A stretch of 64,000 nt of DNA from Aradus depressus (GCA_963662175.1 OY759223.1:23413460-23477459); one strand, 5' to 3'. Shown: positions 42,827 to 54,105, numbered from the stretch's first letter. Notes: generated by a model from the sequence alone, not told the origin. Numbers and translations: made by a program.

Positions 42827-43334
42827 TAGGGATCTATCGATACAAGTAAATACAAGTAAAGTATCGATACTTTTATTCGATACCAAGTACTTTTGGTATA
42901 GATACTTTTCTTTCGATACCAAGTAGGTATCGAATAGATATTATTTGTATAGTACTCGTTTCAAATTTCAACAATCAAAAAAAATTATATAAATTTTTCA
43001 ATTCTTCAAAGTCGTTCACCGTTCAATTTCTTACAATTATCTTTTATTTGTTGTTGCAGTAAAATACTGCTCAAATTTCGGTCGACGGACAAATGATACT
43101 CGTATATATCGATGGTGATAACCTCATGTGTGATGTCATCACGCAGTCTGCATGATTTATTTACCTTATTTACATTAAATGGTTTATCGTTTATGAAGGT
43201 ATACGTTTGTTTAATTTAATACGATAAGATATCGATACTTTTCAATCGATACTTGAGTAGTATATAAAATTTTATTCGATACTACTCATGAGTAAAAGTA
43301 TCGATACTTTGTGGTACCTATCCATAGAACTTTA
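42827..43334. mobile_element. hAT-type non-autonomous DNA transposon, 508 bp
   Basis: Flanked by the 8-bp duplication GTCGTACG (42819-42826 and 43335-43342), the hallmark length for hAT elements. The ends read TAGGGATCTATCGATA on the left and, inverted, TAAAGTTCTATGGATA on the right (12 of 16 match). Multiple CGATAC and GTATCG motifs cluster in the subterminal 100 bp, as transposase-binding sites often do. No coding capacity. Confidence 0.8.
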
Positions 43335-43419
43335 GTCGTACGGTAGTCGAGATATTTATCGATTTTGTAAGGTAAATAAAATAAAAAAATTGATGGTGAT
43401 TCAACGGCAATGTACTACC

Positions 43420-43625
43420 CCAGAACGACTTAGCTTAAATATGAAATTTCATGTCGATACATTCTTTTATCGGGAGTTTTCATGTTCACAGACACACACA
43501 CACAGACAGAGACATTTTTTTTAAATATTTGGTATTTGGAGGTCGGAGAATAGGCAATTCCGCATCGAATTTTTACCAATTACATGACATCTCCTATACA
43601 TCGTATGGACGGGGAAGTAATAAAA
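43420..43625 (+). repeat. Family A copy
   Basis: AAATTTCATGTCGATACATT, a CA microsatellite, and a degenerate hairpin end (CTCCTATACATCGTATGGAC) followed by GGGGAAGTAA. Confidence 0.65.
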
Positions 43626-44081
43626 ATCCCCCCCCCCTCTCTTCGTTTTTGGTTGGACAGGACAGAAGGATGAGAATTCCATCGCGTGGCCGACATATGT
43701 CCTGACTGTGTAGATTTAGTAGCGTTCTCTACCCCGGACAGAAAAACAACTATAAATTTACCGGGGGGGTGACCATTCACTGAGGGGGTGAAAGGGGGGT
43801 TGATGGTTTTTATCACTCCCCAACCCCTCTCTGAGGTAGGAACTGAATTTTTATCAATCAAAGTCCTTTTCTGTTTTGAATGGAAAATATGGTCTACCCA
43901 ATCCAAGTACCGTGTTTATTGGTCACTATTCAAATCCATTTTTACGTCAATAATAAAAGGTCTCCAAAAATTATTAATTTCTTATACAACAGTTGACGTC
44001 TCGCCTATTCGGGTATTTTAAAATTTCTTCTACAACTTCTAGTCGAAAAATATTATGATTATGTTATTAATTAAGAAGCCC
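43626..44081. other. No gene seen
   Basis: G- and C-rich homopolymers near 43625 and 43762, then AT-rich DNA. Short frames occur on both strands without recognisable domains. A degenerate SINE scrap is at about 44082-44160. Confidence 0.3.
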
Positions 44082-44159
44082 TTAGTTCATTTTATTTGGG
44101 AGATGAAAAAATCTTGATGGAACGTAAAGCTCTTTTCCGAGCCTGTACTATGTCAAAAA

Positions 44160-44925
44160 TCTTTACAATTAAAAGTTGTAAAGAAGACGGTTTTTGACAT
44201 GTATCTCGCGAACCGGGCGTCCTGCGGAAAATCGTATTCCATATAAGATGTTCTTTTTAGTATTATATTATAGGATTTCCTAGTTCAAAAATCCTTATTA
44301 ATAACGATCTATTATTTTAAAAAAATCGTTCCTATACGTTACAATTTAAACGCTATTTGAAAATATTACCTGGGGAAATTTATTTTATATTCTTTAGTGT
44401 GCTATAAATGTATTCGTATTGATCCAATCTCAAATTTGAGGGCATATTAAAGATTGAGAATTTATTGAAGAACATTTTTGATAAGGCTAATCGTTCTCTG
44501 GCAAATCAAGAAAACGTGTAAAAATGTGTTTCAAATGACATTTGAAAACGGTTTTCGGCACGTATCTCAAAAACCGAACAATCTGCGAAAAATTGTTTAT
44601 CATATAAAATGTATCTTTTGGTTTTCTCTACAACTTTAACTTGAAAAGATTTTTGATTATGTCATAAATTAGGCTGTATCTTGGAATATGTATTTAGGTT
44701 CTGTCTCAATTTTCATTTTGCCAAAATCTAATGAGATCCATATTCATAACTAGAATTGTTTCTGCATTTTTCCAGTCACATACACAAACACGCACAAACA
44801 GACACCATCGTCATAATGCTCAGGGGACCTTAAATCGTTGAAAATTCGTTGAAAACTCGATCTTGGATTTTTGCACGATTACAATAGGTACTTTCTTATA
44901 CAATATGTATAAGAAAGTAAAAAGG
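44160..44925 (+). repeat. Dispersed repeat family B, long copy
   Basis: Contains two successive related units (ATGTATCTCGCGAACCGGGC near 44200 and ACGTATCTCAAAAACCGAAC near 44560). Then come the phrases shared with 19340-19700, and an end with an inverted repeat TACTTTCTTATAC and GTATAAGAAAGTA. No coding potential. Confidence 0.6.
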
Positions 44926-45439
44926 TTGAAATGCCAATATAGTTTCCAAAAGCTAGATTATGAACAAAATGTCCATGTATGAGTTACCAGAGACTTACGA
45001 TCCATTTGAGTCACGTGTGTGTCGAGGAAGGGGTGATATATGACAGAGAGATATGAATTATGATTAGTATATGAAACAGATGCATCAAAAAGCCCGGGGA
45101 GCTCTCTTGCCCTCTCTCATGCAGTCTGACAACTTTGGGATTTATTGCACTTTTGACAATAGCATCAGACTGCAAACCCAGATCGATTTTATGGCATCAT
45201 GCTCAGTCTCAGTACTCAATGGCTTCATAGAGTGGAAAACGGAATATATATATATTGTGACGGTACTTAATCTTAATATTCTTTAAAACTAAATTGATAA
45301 TTATTGGGAAATTAACAGATTCAATCAATAAAAAGTACAAAGGTGTCACATTTACGAAAGTTTTTTTATTTAGTTAAGATTTGAATTTTTTTTTTTTTTT
45401 TTATATTAGATTATAAGGGTTAGTAAGCATGGTTTGATA
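44926..45439. other. No gene seen
   Basis: Mixed sequence. One short frame (45071-45286) without a recognisable domain. Confidence 0.3.
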
Positions 45440-45845
45440 AAATATGATAGTTTGATACAATGAAATCTCGCACATTGGGACCTGATGAAGGGACATAAGA
45501 ACGTCCCAAAACATCGTTGGGATAAAAACACTTCCGAAGAATTTTTCTTGAAAAATAGTTATCTTAATTTTTATTAAACTGAAAAATGTGTCTACTTATT
45601 ATAAATGTATCTTGTATTAATTTTTTTTATATAGTCATAAATTTTTAAGTATTTATTTGTTCAGTTTTTATTAATTTCATTTTACTTTTTTAATGGTTTT
45701 TGTGTTACTACTAATCATAGATGTGTTAGACTCAAGTAGTTATAAATCTAATTTATAAGCTATCTTAATGTATAAATTCTTTTGACGTACCTATCCTATT
45801 ACCATGTATTGGTTTAACGGAAATAAATGTATTATTATTATGAGG
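45440..45845 (+). mobile_element. LINE family D 3' UTR
   Basis: Shows the hairpin motif CCTGATGAAGGGACATAAGA followed by ACGTCCC near 45481, then AACATCGTTGGGATAAA, and ends GGTTTAACGGAAATAAATG with a short ATT tail. It lacks the ORF. Confidence 0.65.
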
Positions 45846-46190
45846 GAAAAAACTGACCAATGCTGGCACTCGCTAATTAACATCCACTTCAATAATAACT
45901 AATTGGTTGAGGACGCCGCACAGTGGGGAGTATGTCCAATCTAGGTGGACAAAATTCTGAAACCTTGTATTCTTACAGGAAATTACACAAATGAACCCTT
46001 GAATGAGATTTTGCTGAAATAAATCAAAAACCCTCTCTTTTCTACATTCTTTTCAAAATTACAAGAAGAGGATTCATTGTATCAAAACAGCTGAACATGA
46101 TTTGATAACAGCTCAAATATATGTATTTTTTAAATCAAAAAAACAGCTATTGAGATAATAATGGCTTGAAAAGTGATAAATGTGGAGGAA
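45846..46190. other. No gene seen
   Basis: AT-rich DNA without supported frames. Confidence 0.3.
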
Positions 46191-46196
46191 ATCATA

Positions 46197-46614
46197 TCGC
46201 ACCCGTCGTAGAATAAAGGTACAACTCAAAAATTGAATTTGTTGGGAAATTTTGAGCTCAGAAGTCAAGCACGCACACAACTGAGCTACCGGCGCCTTGT
46301 TTATTTAAAAAAAAATATATGTATGCTTTCCTCAAATTTTGAGTTTGTCAAGTTAATACATGATTATTTTATTTGGGGGGTGAAAAGTCCTTCCGATGGA
46401 ATTGAAAATTGAGAAATAGGGTGTGTAATGTCTCAAAATTCTTAACGGGAGGGGGGGTTATGGATAAATGTAGTGCTAGCTCATTAACGGATGGTCGGTT
46501 CATGATGAAATTTCACATGTAGTGTGTAGTATTCTTGCGGTGTGCGGACAAACTCGTGGTTGCGGTTTAAATGAGGAGGTAGGTAGTCAAAATTGAAGAA
46601 CGACGGGTGCGATA
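46197..46614. repeat. Segment between short inverted repeats
   Basis: ATATCGCACCCGTCGT near 46197 is matched by ACGACGGGTGCGATAT near 46599. The enclosed 400 bp includes a SINE head fragment (46250-46299, minus). No target duplication is clear, so a MITE is only a possibility. Confidence 0.35.
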
Positions 46615-46850
46615 TATTCACTTTTATTACAAATGAAAGGAGAACAATGAAAATTCAAAAACAAATGCCGAAGATCAGTTGTTTGAATAGACAGTCACAG
46701 TTTAAGGAGGGTGGTTTAAGGGTTAAGAAGTCTAGTGAGAGAGGTGAACCAAGACAGTCCACTAATGTTAACAGTTGAGTTACAGACTGATTCAGAAGTA
46801 TAGTGTACATATATATTACATATATATTAAAAGGATTAGCAAAATAAGGT

Positions 46851-46972
46851 GAATTTAAGGACAATTGGAAGTAGACGGAAAGAAAGAAGCTACCGTTTAA
46901 ATTATAATAATATTATAATTTAAACAGTAGCTTCTTTCATTCCGTCCATTTCCAATTGTCCTTAAATTTATT
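46851..46972. repeat. Imperfect hairpin (H4), about 122 bp
   Basis: The left arm GAATTTAAGGACAATTGGAA... pairs with the right arm ...TTCCAATTGTCCTTAAATT, with a few mismatches. The centre is the AT-rich palindrome AATTATAATAATATTATAAT. It abuts the 3' tail of the LINE at 46974. No 12-14 bp duplication or unpaired extension was found, unlike H1-H3. Confidence 0.65.
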
Positions 46973-46973
46973 C

Positions 46974-47435
46974 TTCTTCTTCTTCCTGTGGCGCTACGGT
47001 CCTGAAAGAACCCTCCGTCACAATCCTCCTCCATCCGTCTCGATCTAAAACCTTCTCTCTCCATCCTCTGATGCCCAACACTCGGAGATCCGCCTCGACG
47101 TCGTCCAGCCAATCGAGTCTCGGTCTTCCTCTTCTCCTGGCACCGCCTGGCCTACCGTAGAGGGCTTGTTTAGGGAGTCTTCCTCCTTCCATTCTCTCCA
47201 CGTGGCCCAACCAACGTAATCTCGCCTGCTTGATCACGGATACCAGGTCGGAATCCCCGTAGAGGTCTCTCAATTCTCTGTTCTTCCGGATACACCATCT
47301 GCCGTTCTCGGAAACTGGTCCATAAATCTTTCTAAGTACTTTCCGTTCCCACAGTAGCAGAGTCTCTTCATTTTCTTTTGTCAACGCCCAAGTTTCACCA
47401 GTGTAAGTTACAATTGGACGGACAATGGTTTTATA
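46974..47435 (-). mobile_element. LINE 3' end with GAA tail; C-terminal ORF open
   Basis: The minus-strand frame 47384-46968 (138 codons) contains ERKVLRKIYGPVSENGRWCI, ARLRWLGHVERMEGGRLPKQ and DDVEADLRVLGIRGWREKVL. This is the C-terminal domain of a LINE pol protein; the clade is uncertain. The frame runs into a tandem GAA tail. A possible target duplication, TTAAATTTATT, lies at both sides (about 46963 and 47436). RT and endonuclease are missing. Confidence 0.75.
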
Positions 47436-47449
47436 TATTAAATTTATTA

Positions 47450-47665
47450 TATTATAATATTTGATTTAAGAAAATTTGACGGCATCTATTTATTATATTT
47501 AAAAGAAATCCAAATGAAATAATCATTATTTGAATTTTTTTTAAAATACCTCCATTTTCTTCTTGAATCTCCGATATTTTTATTAGGGCCCTTTTCGGAA
47601 ACTACTGTAGAAATCAAAATTTAGTCCAGCAACAATTTCTACAGGAAATGTGATAATTTTATTAT
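47450..47665 (+). repeat. Diverged LTR-like fragment (family 2)
   Basis: CTACTGTAGAAATCAAAATT and TTTCTACAGGAAATGTG correspond to the last 80 bp of the LTR at 6705-7497. The upstream part resembles 29190-29260 (GAAATCCAAATGAAATAAT). Confidence 0.5.
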
Positions 47666-49240
47666 TTTTATGATTTTTTTGCTTTTTTTATTATTATTAT
47701 TTTTTTTTTCATTGTTTTTTAATTATTACAGTATACTAAAAATACTTAATTTTTGTTCCCATTTTCAGTTCTGTCTATCCCATATTTAAGCATTGCTTCA
47801 TGGGATTGATAGTTTTAAAACCAATATTATATACTTCTTAAACCAAGAATCTAGAAAGGTTGGTCATATTGTCAAAATAGTCTATAATTTACATTGTTGT
47901 GTTGTAGCTCGGAGTGGATGTGTTTGATACGGAGGGGGGGCAGCAAATGATAAAGGGACGAGAGCAGGGGTAGAACGTGATAACTTGAAGGCACATCCAA
48001 GGCATCTGTCAGTCGATTTATGACAGTAGCCCAGAGCCAGGGTCCTGGGCAACTTTACCCAATAACCTCCACACTGCTAATAAATAACAGGGAGAGGGGG
48101 GGGGGGGGGAGGGCGCAGTGTAACATTCTTTACAGGAGGGGGGGGGCGCCTCAAAAAAGAATTATGAAGAACTACCAAAGGGAGGGGGAGGCCCACGATG
48201 ACAGCCACTCCCAGTTCTGTCCTCCACAAATAATCTCAGCTTCAACTAAATAACATACCCAGAGCCTAGCTTGGATTTTCACAAGGCTTCCTTATGAAGT
48301 TGGAGAAAATAGGGGGGTGGGGAGGGGGGAGAGGGGGGGGGAATTACAAAATTAACAAGCATATTTTCGGATGTGTGTGTTTTGCCTCTTTGCAATAACG
48401 TACAAAGGTGGCGTTTGTAACTAAGTGCGGCCATTGAGGTCCACACGACAAACTTCCCAGCATCATATCAATATCAATTATAATAATAACACAAAAGTAG
48501 GCATTTTATTCAGTAGAGAATTATTTATAAATTTCATTTAATCTAAATATTGTGAAGTAATAAAAGTGCGACCCGTTTCATTGATTTTTTATAATAAATA
48601 ACAATAAATAGAATGGAAATAAAATATATATTTGAGTTTGGGTCGGCCATATTAGGAAATGTTGAGAGAAGCTATGTACAGAAAGGTCTGGATGTTTGGC
48701 GTGCCCTTGTCCCTAGCCGTACACGTAGTGGAAGTGAAGTTATGAGTGTTGATGATGTGTGTCCCCTTATTTGATTCCCAAATTATGTCCTGCAGACTGA
48801 TGAACAATTAAGAAGAGCAGGAGAAGAAGTAACAAAAAGAAAAAAAAAACAGGAGTTGTGGAACATCGTGTTTAGGCACGTGGTGCACATGAGGGTATTG
48901 AGTTGACATCATTATTGTATGTATTATTTTTACATTAGTTAGGCGATTTGGCATCTCATTAATATTTTATTTTAGTAACAATCAGTTATACAGTTAGAGA
49001 AAATCTCCGCGTATTTGAAGTAAAGTAAAGAAAAATTATATTTATAATAAAAATACGAACAATAGAAATATTACAATATATAGATTTTTAATTGATATGC
49101 GAATACACATATGTCACATATCCTATTTTTTTTTTCAATTTGGCTTCTAAGAATACTACGGGATATATTTCATTAAAATCCTATTATCAGTTGATGAGCT
49201 AAAAGTATTTTTATGCTTAGCCCCCCTTACAACTCCCCTT
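47666..49240. other. No gene recognised; several G tracts
   Basis: Contains G homopolymers (48084-48110, 48130-48146, 48305-48350) and two short open frames without domains. The 48650-48960 part is fairly balanced in composition, but no coding signature is seen. Confidence 0.35.
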
Positions 49241-49423
49241 CCCTTTAAGAATTTTGAGACGTCACACACCCTATTTTTCAATTTTCAATTCCATCCGAAG
49301 GACTGAATGTTGAAGGTCTTTTCACCCCCCAAATAAAATAATCATGTATTAACTTGACAAACTCAAAATATGAGGGAAGCATACACAACTGTCTTTATAT
49401 ATATATATAAAAAAAAAATAAAG

Positions 49424-49640
49424 AGGGCGCCGGTAGCTCAGTGGTATGCGTGTTGGGCTTCTGTTCTCAAGAACGTGGGTTCGAAACCCGACCGAGGCCC
49501 TTAGTTTATTTTATCTGGGAGGAATTTACGACTCCCACATTAGAGTCAGGCTCATGTCCACCAGAGTGACGAAAGAACGCGTTAGTTAGGCGATAAGACC
49601 TCGAAGTTAAAGCCCGGGTATGTGCCATAAAACCTAACAA
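49424..49640 (+). mobile_element. SINE with internal deletion
   Basis: Complete head (GAGGGCGCCGGTAGCTCAGT and GGGTTCGAAACCC), body to TTTATCTGGGAGG, then a jump to GACTCCCACATTAGAGTCAG and an AAAACCTAAC tail. The body loss resembles that at 37694 but has a different breakpoint. Confidence 0.85.
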
Positions 49641-49734
49641 ACAATAAAAAAAAATTTCTCCGCGAAGAACTAAGAATTTAAAAAAATGTTCCTGCAACAA
49701 TGTATGTATGAACATGAAATTAGTTACATATATT

Positions 49735-50010
49735 AATTTTTAGCGGAATCAACCGAAGTGGAGGGTGAGATTAGATGAGAGTTCATCTCAAAAACTCTAA
49801 TAACTGGCGGTGCAATGAATGTATCGAGATGAATGTGTATATTTAAATTCAAACCCCAATAACAACGGCACCTATTATTTTTTGACCGTAGAGAAGGGGG
49901 CTTGGCTCAAAAAATTACTTATATAAGACGACTATCGATTTTTAGCTCAAACTGATTGGTTTTGGAGGGAGTGCAAAAACTTTGATTAATTCGTGTTCAG
50001 GAAGGAGAAC
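49735..50010 (-). repeat. Family A copy
   Basis: AACTCTAATAACTGGCGGTG, AATGAATGTATCGAGATGAA, and the distal end AACTTTGATTAATTCGTG. Confidence 0.65.
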
Positions 50011-50539
50011 GTTTTTTTTCCCGTGCTTTGGAGAAACCTAAATTTTAATTAATAATTTGAATATTAACTCTTGTTATTGGAATGATCGTTTAGATATCAC
50101 AAATGACAATCCCAGATTTTGGCTACTGTTTAGGATTTATCGGTTTTGAAAGAATAAACGGTTCAGTTTGGAAAAGCAGTGTAATTTATCAAACATTTCC
50201 AATGCTAAACACTGACCATCCGAGGGGGTGCTCCGAATTACAGGCATTCATGTGATTTTGAAGTGATACACAAATGTGAAATACTGTCTCTGACCCACCC
50301 CCCTCTCTCTCTCCCCTGATCCCGTAAATCAGATGGTTGTATGAAACCCGAGCAGATAGCTAGCTGGTATCTGAATCGTTGATGGGGACTCTTTCCACAC
50401 CACACCAGGTGTTCTATACCCCTGTACATCCAATAAATCTTCAATGAAATTTCATACATATTTTAGTAGGTTCATACCGATGGAGTCATCATTTCACTTG
50501 TGTATCATATGATTTAGGACATTTTTTTTTTGTCAACAA
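50011..50539. other. No gene seen
   Basis: AT-rich sequence. One short minus-strand frame (50238-50459) has no recognisable domain. Confidence 0.3.
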
Positions 50540-50740
50540 TAGTTCTGACTTATGCCCGGCTTTTACTAACGAGGTCATATCGCCTACTATCCGAGTGCTC
50601 TTTCATCGCTCTGGTGAATATGAGACCGACACTACTCTGGGAATCCTAAATGTTGTCAATTTAAGGTTGTATAATACTTTAACGAGTACCTGACATTATA
50701 CAAGCCCGCATAAAGAGGACGGCGTGCTCACTATTTCTTC
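50540..50740 (-). mobile_element. SINE fragment
   Basis: Minus-strand copy from GACTTATGCCCGGCTTTTAC to AGGACGGCGTGCTCAC. No tRNA head. Confidence 0.7.
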
Positions 50741-50756
50741 ATTCATCCAGACAAAT

Positions 50757-51255
50757 ACTTTTAATGCCCTTCCCCACTTCTTGAAGTCAATAGAGACAAT
50801 AAAAAAATTTAAACTTCAACTAAAAATGTTTATATTAGAGGAAACCCTTTACACGGAAACGGAATTTTATACTCACTGTTTAAAAAGATCAAGATAATCA
50901 AAATAAAGAATCGTGTTTCATATCCAAAAACATTATTTGATACAAAGCTTTCATTTTTATTTTTTGGGTAGAGTTCCTCCACACCTTATAGGTCTCTCCA
51001 ATATACGTTATTGTTTTATTTATTCATTTATATATTTTTTATTTATTTATTTAGACATTTTTATTTATTCATTTATATATTTTTTATTTATTTATTTAGA
51101 CATTTTTATTTATTCATTTATATATTTTTTATTTATTTATTTAGACATTTTTATTTATTCATTTATATATTTTTTATTTATTTATTTAGACATTTTTATT
51201 TATTCATTTATATATTTTTTATTTATTTATTTAGACATTTTTATTTATTCATTTG
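50757..51255 (+). mobile_element. LINE family D, RT C-terminus and 3' UTR start
   Basis: The frame 50763-50897 is open and encodes NALPHFLKSIETIKKFKLQL, KMFILEETLYTETEFYTHCL and KRSR before TAA. The NALP, FK-L and EEF/TEFY landmarks are the usual terminus of non-LTR reverse transcriptases of the CR1/L2/Jockey type. The 3' UTR then runs into the minisatellite. Confidence 0.75.
51011..51255 (+). repeat. 45-bp minisatellite, about five units
   Basis: The unit TTTATTCATTTATATATTTT plus TTATTTATTTATTTAGACAT plus TTTTA repeats almost perfectly. Two reading frames therefore stay open and give a false 115-codon ORF (50913-51260). A single related unit occurs in the family D copy at 19950-20000, so the array expanded inside this LINE's 3' UTR. 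Confidence 0.9.
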
Positions 51256-51284
51256 AATGAATCTCGAAATCGGAAGTTAATGTA

Positions 51285-51380
51285 TATACTTTTTTTTGTG
51301 GAATAGACAAAATTATAAAAACAAATGTTTTGTTTTTTAATTACAAATTTCCATAATATGTTCGTGTTTCTCAGCTGGTA
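51285..51380 (+). repeat. Terminal fragment related to hairpin H3
   Basis: TTGTGGAATAGACAAAATT, then TTAATTACAAATTTCCATAA and TATGTTCGTGTTTCTCAG parallel the H3 arm and its 40-nt extension (21709-21803) without the inverted partner. Looser relatives lie at 57950-58030 and 59630-59720. Confidence 0.5.
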
Positions 51381-52309
51381 GAGAGAAATGATTGATGTCA
51401 CAATGCAGTCTTGTTGCTAACGTATGGTGTGCATTGTGTGATCAGTCGATATCTTTTGAACTGAAATATATGTATTTGTTTAATATTCTAAGCCTTTTAT
51501 TATATATTTCTAAGCCATAGTTAGAGGTTGGAGAAGGTAAGTGTAACAATTAAGTTTTTGTCCAGTCGATGGATTAGAACACTTAGTCAAAATGTGCAAT
51601 AGTCTAAGTCGCCGGTCGCTAAATCTGAGTCGTGTCTTCGGTATGTGAAGGTTCCAAGTCAGCCTCCTGTTTATTTAGAAATATTTAACAGAAGAGTATA
51701 AGTTTCTATGTCGGTTGCCTTCGTTAACATTCAACAGTAATCAAATTGGAGATTTATTTTCAGAAAAATAGTCTTGGATTTTGTAGAAATGAACTCCTTT
51801 TACAAAGAGTTCGCTGCGTAACTGCACCTGAAAATTTTTTATTTAAATTATAACAATAATTTGATGATTTTCTCTATTTTCTCTACACTAAAAGCGTAGT
51901 TCTTACACAAACAAAAATGTTAATTATAATATAACAATTTTTTTTCTATATTTCTAATATTTTCCAAAATAAAACGAAATATATAAATTTTCGAAGGCTT
52001 AAAAAGCCCAATTGTTGCAAAAATGAATAGCACCCAAAATTTGTCTGAAAAGTTGAAATAATTGATGGAATATATATAACACAAAATATATATCGAATAT
52101 GATGTTTTAAATGTGGGAATCAATAGAGGGGGGTCCGGAATTGATACCAATTGTTTTACAATATGTAAAACTCCTACACTAAGCCATAATGACTGGACCA
52201 CATTACTCTGCCGTACTGCGAGTGATGTGGCACTAATGCTGACAGGCGCTTACCTCCACATTTAATACTGACTAACAAATCCACCTAATAACATTGCCTC
52301 CCTTCACTC
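51381..52309. other. No gene seen
   Basis: AT-rich DNA. The short minus-strand frame at 51920-52201 is Ile/Phe/Tyr-rich, as expected from AT-rich DNA, and has no recognisable domain. Confidence 0.3.
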
Positions 52310-53235
52310 CCGTTGATCAATATGAAATATTTTCAGCTAAATTACCTCTAAATCATTGAAATTATTATATTTTTATATTTTTGTTAGAAATACGAAAAAA
52401 AAAATTATGGGTAAAGTGCCAATAAAAATTACTGATACACATCAATTTACCACCCACTCTAAAATTTATTTCATACTGGCATTATTTAGAGATATAAAAG
52501 TAATGTGATGGCGTCATGGTTTTCTTTCATTTTTTATTGTACAGCGTAATTCTGAGAGTGACTTTCTTGTACCCAGTTTGGAATGAAATTGAGAGAAGTA
52601 AGAGAAATCTGTAAAAAAGTGGGTGGAATTATAAAGTCCTGTTATTGTCATATCCCATATAGTTATATTTTTTTGTTTTTTTTATTTTTTTCATTTTTAA
52701 TCATCACTACCAATAATAATAGAATATTTGAATATTTGTTTCTATTAAACATTATATTGAATAATTTTCTATGAAAGTATTATTCACATTTTCGGGGCTC
52801 CATAATTATGTTCGTGTTGTTCTTTCTCAGATCTGTAAGAGATTTTTGTCAGTTGCAAATTTAATATAGAAAATTTTTGGCAAGAACCTATTTTATGATA
52901 TAACTAACGATATTCGCTTAAATTGAACAAACGTATAAATAAATGGGTTTCATTTTCAGATACTTTACCTCTAAATCACTGAAATGAAGTCATTATTTTT
53001 ATATGTTGGTTAAAATCATGAAAAAAATGATGCATTCTTCGTGGCTAAAGTACTGATACTGGTCACTCTCCCTGCTTCCCCCTCTCGAATTCTTTTCGCC
53101 TTCGCATAACTGGGTATATAAAAGCAATGTGTTGGCCTCAGTATTTTCTTTGTTTCGTAGTACAACGTAGTTCTGAGAGAGACTTTCATATACCAAATGA
53201 ATTTGGGGATGGGAGAGGGAGGTTGTCTGTAAAAA
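52310..53235 (+). repeat. Direct repeat pair, about 300 bp units
   Basis: 52325-52640 and 52950-53235 share ordered phrases: TTACCTCTAAATCA, GAAATNNNNNTTATTTTTAT, GTTCTGAGAGAGACTTTC-like and GTCTGTAAAAAA-like. Divergence is considerable. Possibly two copies of an unclassified element. Confidence 0.5.
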
Positions 53236-53289
53236 AAGGATTTTTTTTTGATTTTTTTTATTTTTTTATTTTTATTTATTTATTTTTTT

Positions 53290-53490
53290 ATTTACAAAGA
53301 GATATTTACAACTGTATAAAAATATATACAACAACCAAATATGCTAATACAGAGATAATGGCGATGTCAAAATGTCATGAGGGGAGAAATCACCCAGTGG
53401 TGACACTCCCAAGTCACTGATTTTCTCTCATTTGTAACTAATCACTGTCACTGTCACTGCTTCTGATCAGGAGATCTCTAGGATTGTGAT
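53290..53490 (-). mobile_element. Jockey-type LINE 3' UTR fragment
   Basis: Reverse-complement match to the 3' UTR of the Jockey remnant (22130-22230): GGGGAGAAATCACCCAGTGG and TTTTCTCTCATTTGTAACTA. No coding part beyond a few codons. Confidence 0.65.
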
Positions 53491-53859
53491 AAGAAAGTCC
53501 TGTTAAATATGGACTCAAATTTACCCCACAATTCCCCCAAGAGGACTAAAGAGAGTTTGGCATAGAGATCTCCTGGTATGAAGTGATGCCATGAGGGTTC
53601 ATCGCTGGGTGTTTTTCCTCTCTCAAGCCTTTCATGTCATATTTATTTTTATTATTTTATTTTATTTTTATTATTTTTGGATAGTACCTACATGTCAGCC
53701 CAGCCGCTGGTTGTGCATTTTTTTACGTAGTTGTGGCTTTGAATAAATAAATACAAAAAAAAAATATGGACTCAGATATTATTTCTTTACTTTAAAAAAT
53801 TTTCAACTAAAAACTACCTATAATAAAAATATTTTGACATTCGTTGCCATGTTAATATA
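53491..53859. other. No gene seen
   Basis: AT-rich, T-rich low-complexity sequence around 53640-53680; no supported features. Confidence 0.3.
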
Positions 53860-54105
53860 TTTTATCTGGGAGGTAAAATTAACTTAAGCAGGCCGTCCTT
53901 CGGATGGGATGTTAAGCGATGGTCCCGAGCCTGTACGATGTCAGGTACTCGTTAAAAGACTCCTGCTCTAGGTGAATAAAAATTTAGGGCTTCCACAGTA
54001 GATTCGGGCTCATGTCCACCAAAATGACGAAAGAGCGCTCTGGTAGTAGGCGATATGACCTCGTAGTTAAAGCCCGGGCATGAGACATAATAACTAACTA
54101 TTATG
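53860..54105 (+). mobile_element. SINE, 5' truncated
   Basis: Begins TTTTATCTGGGAGGTAAAAT and ends CATGAGACATAATAACTAAC. From 53961 onward it is part of the left arm of the large inverted duplication. Confidence 0.85.

Larger units (their letters stand above)
46250..49475. repeat. Inverted duplication of a SINE-linked unit
   Basis: The unit at 46250-46475 (SINE head, A-rich spacer, then GCTTTCCTCAAATTTTGAGT and CAATTGAAAATT-like sequence) recurs in reverse at about 49245-49475, with perhaps 85-90 percent identity by eye. Both copies have the same junction between the spacer and the SINE head. The 2.8 kb between them is unrelated. Confidence 0.6.

Noticed and set aside
50913..51260. 115-codon ORF of repeated Phe/Ile/Tyr, could pass for a membrane protein
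   Set aside because: It is the translation of an AT-rich 45-bp minisatellite in a LINE 3' UTR, and a second frame is open as well.
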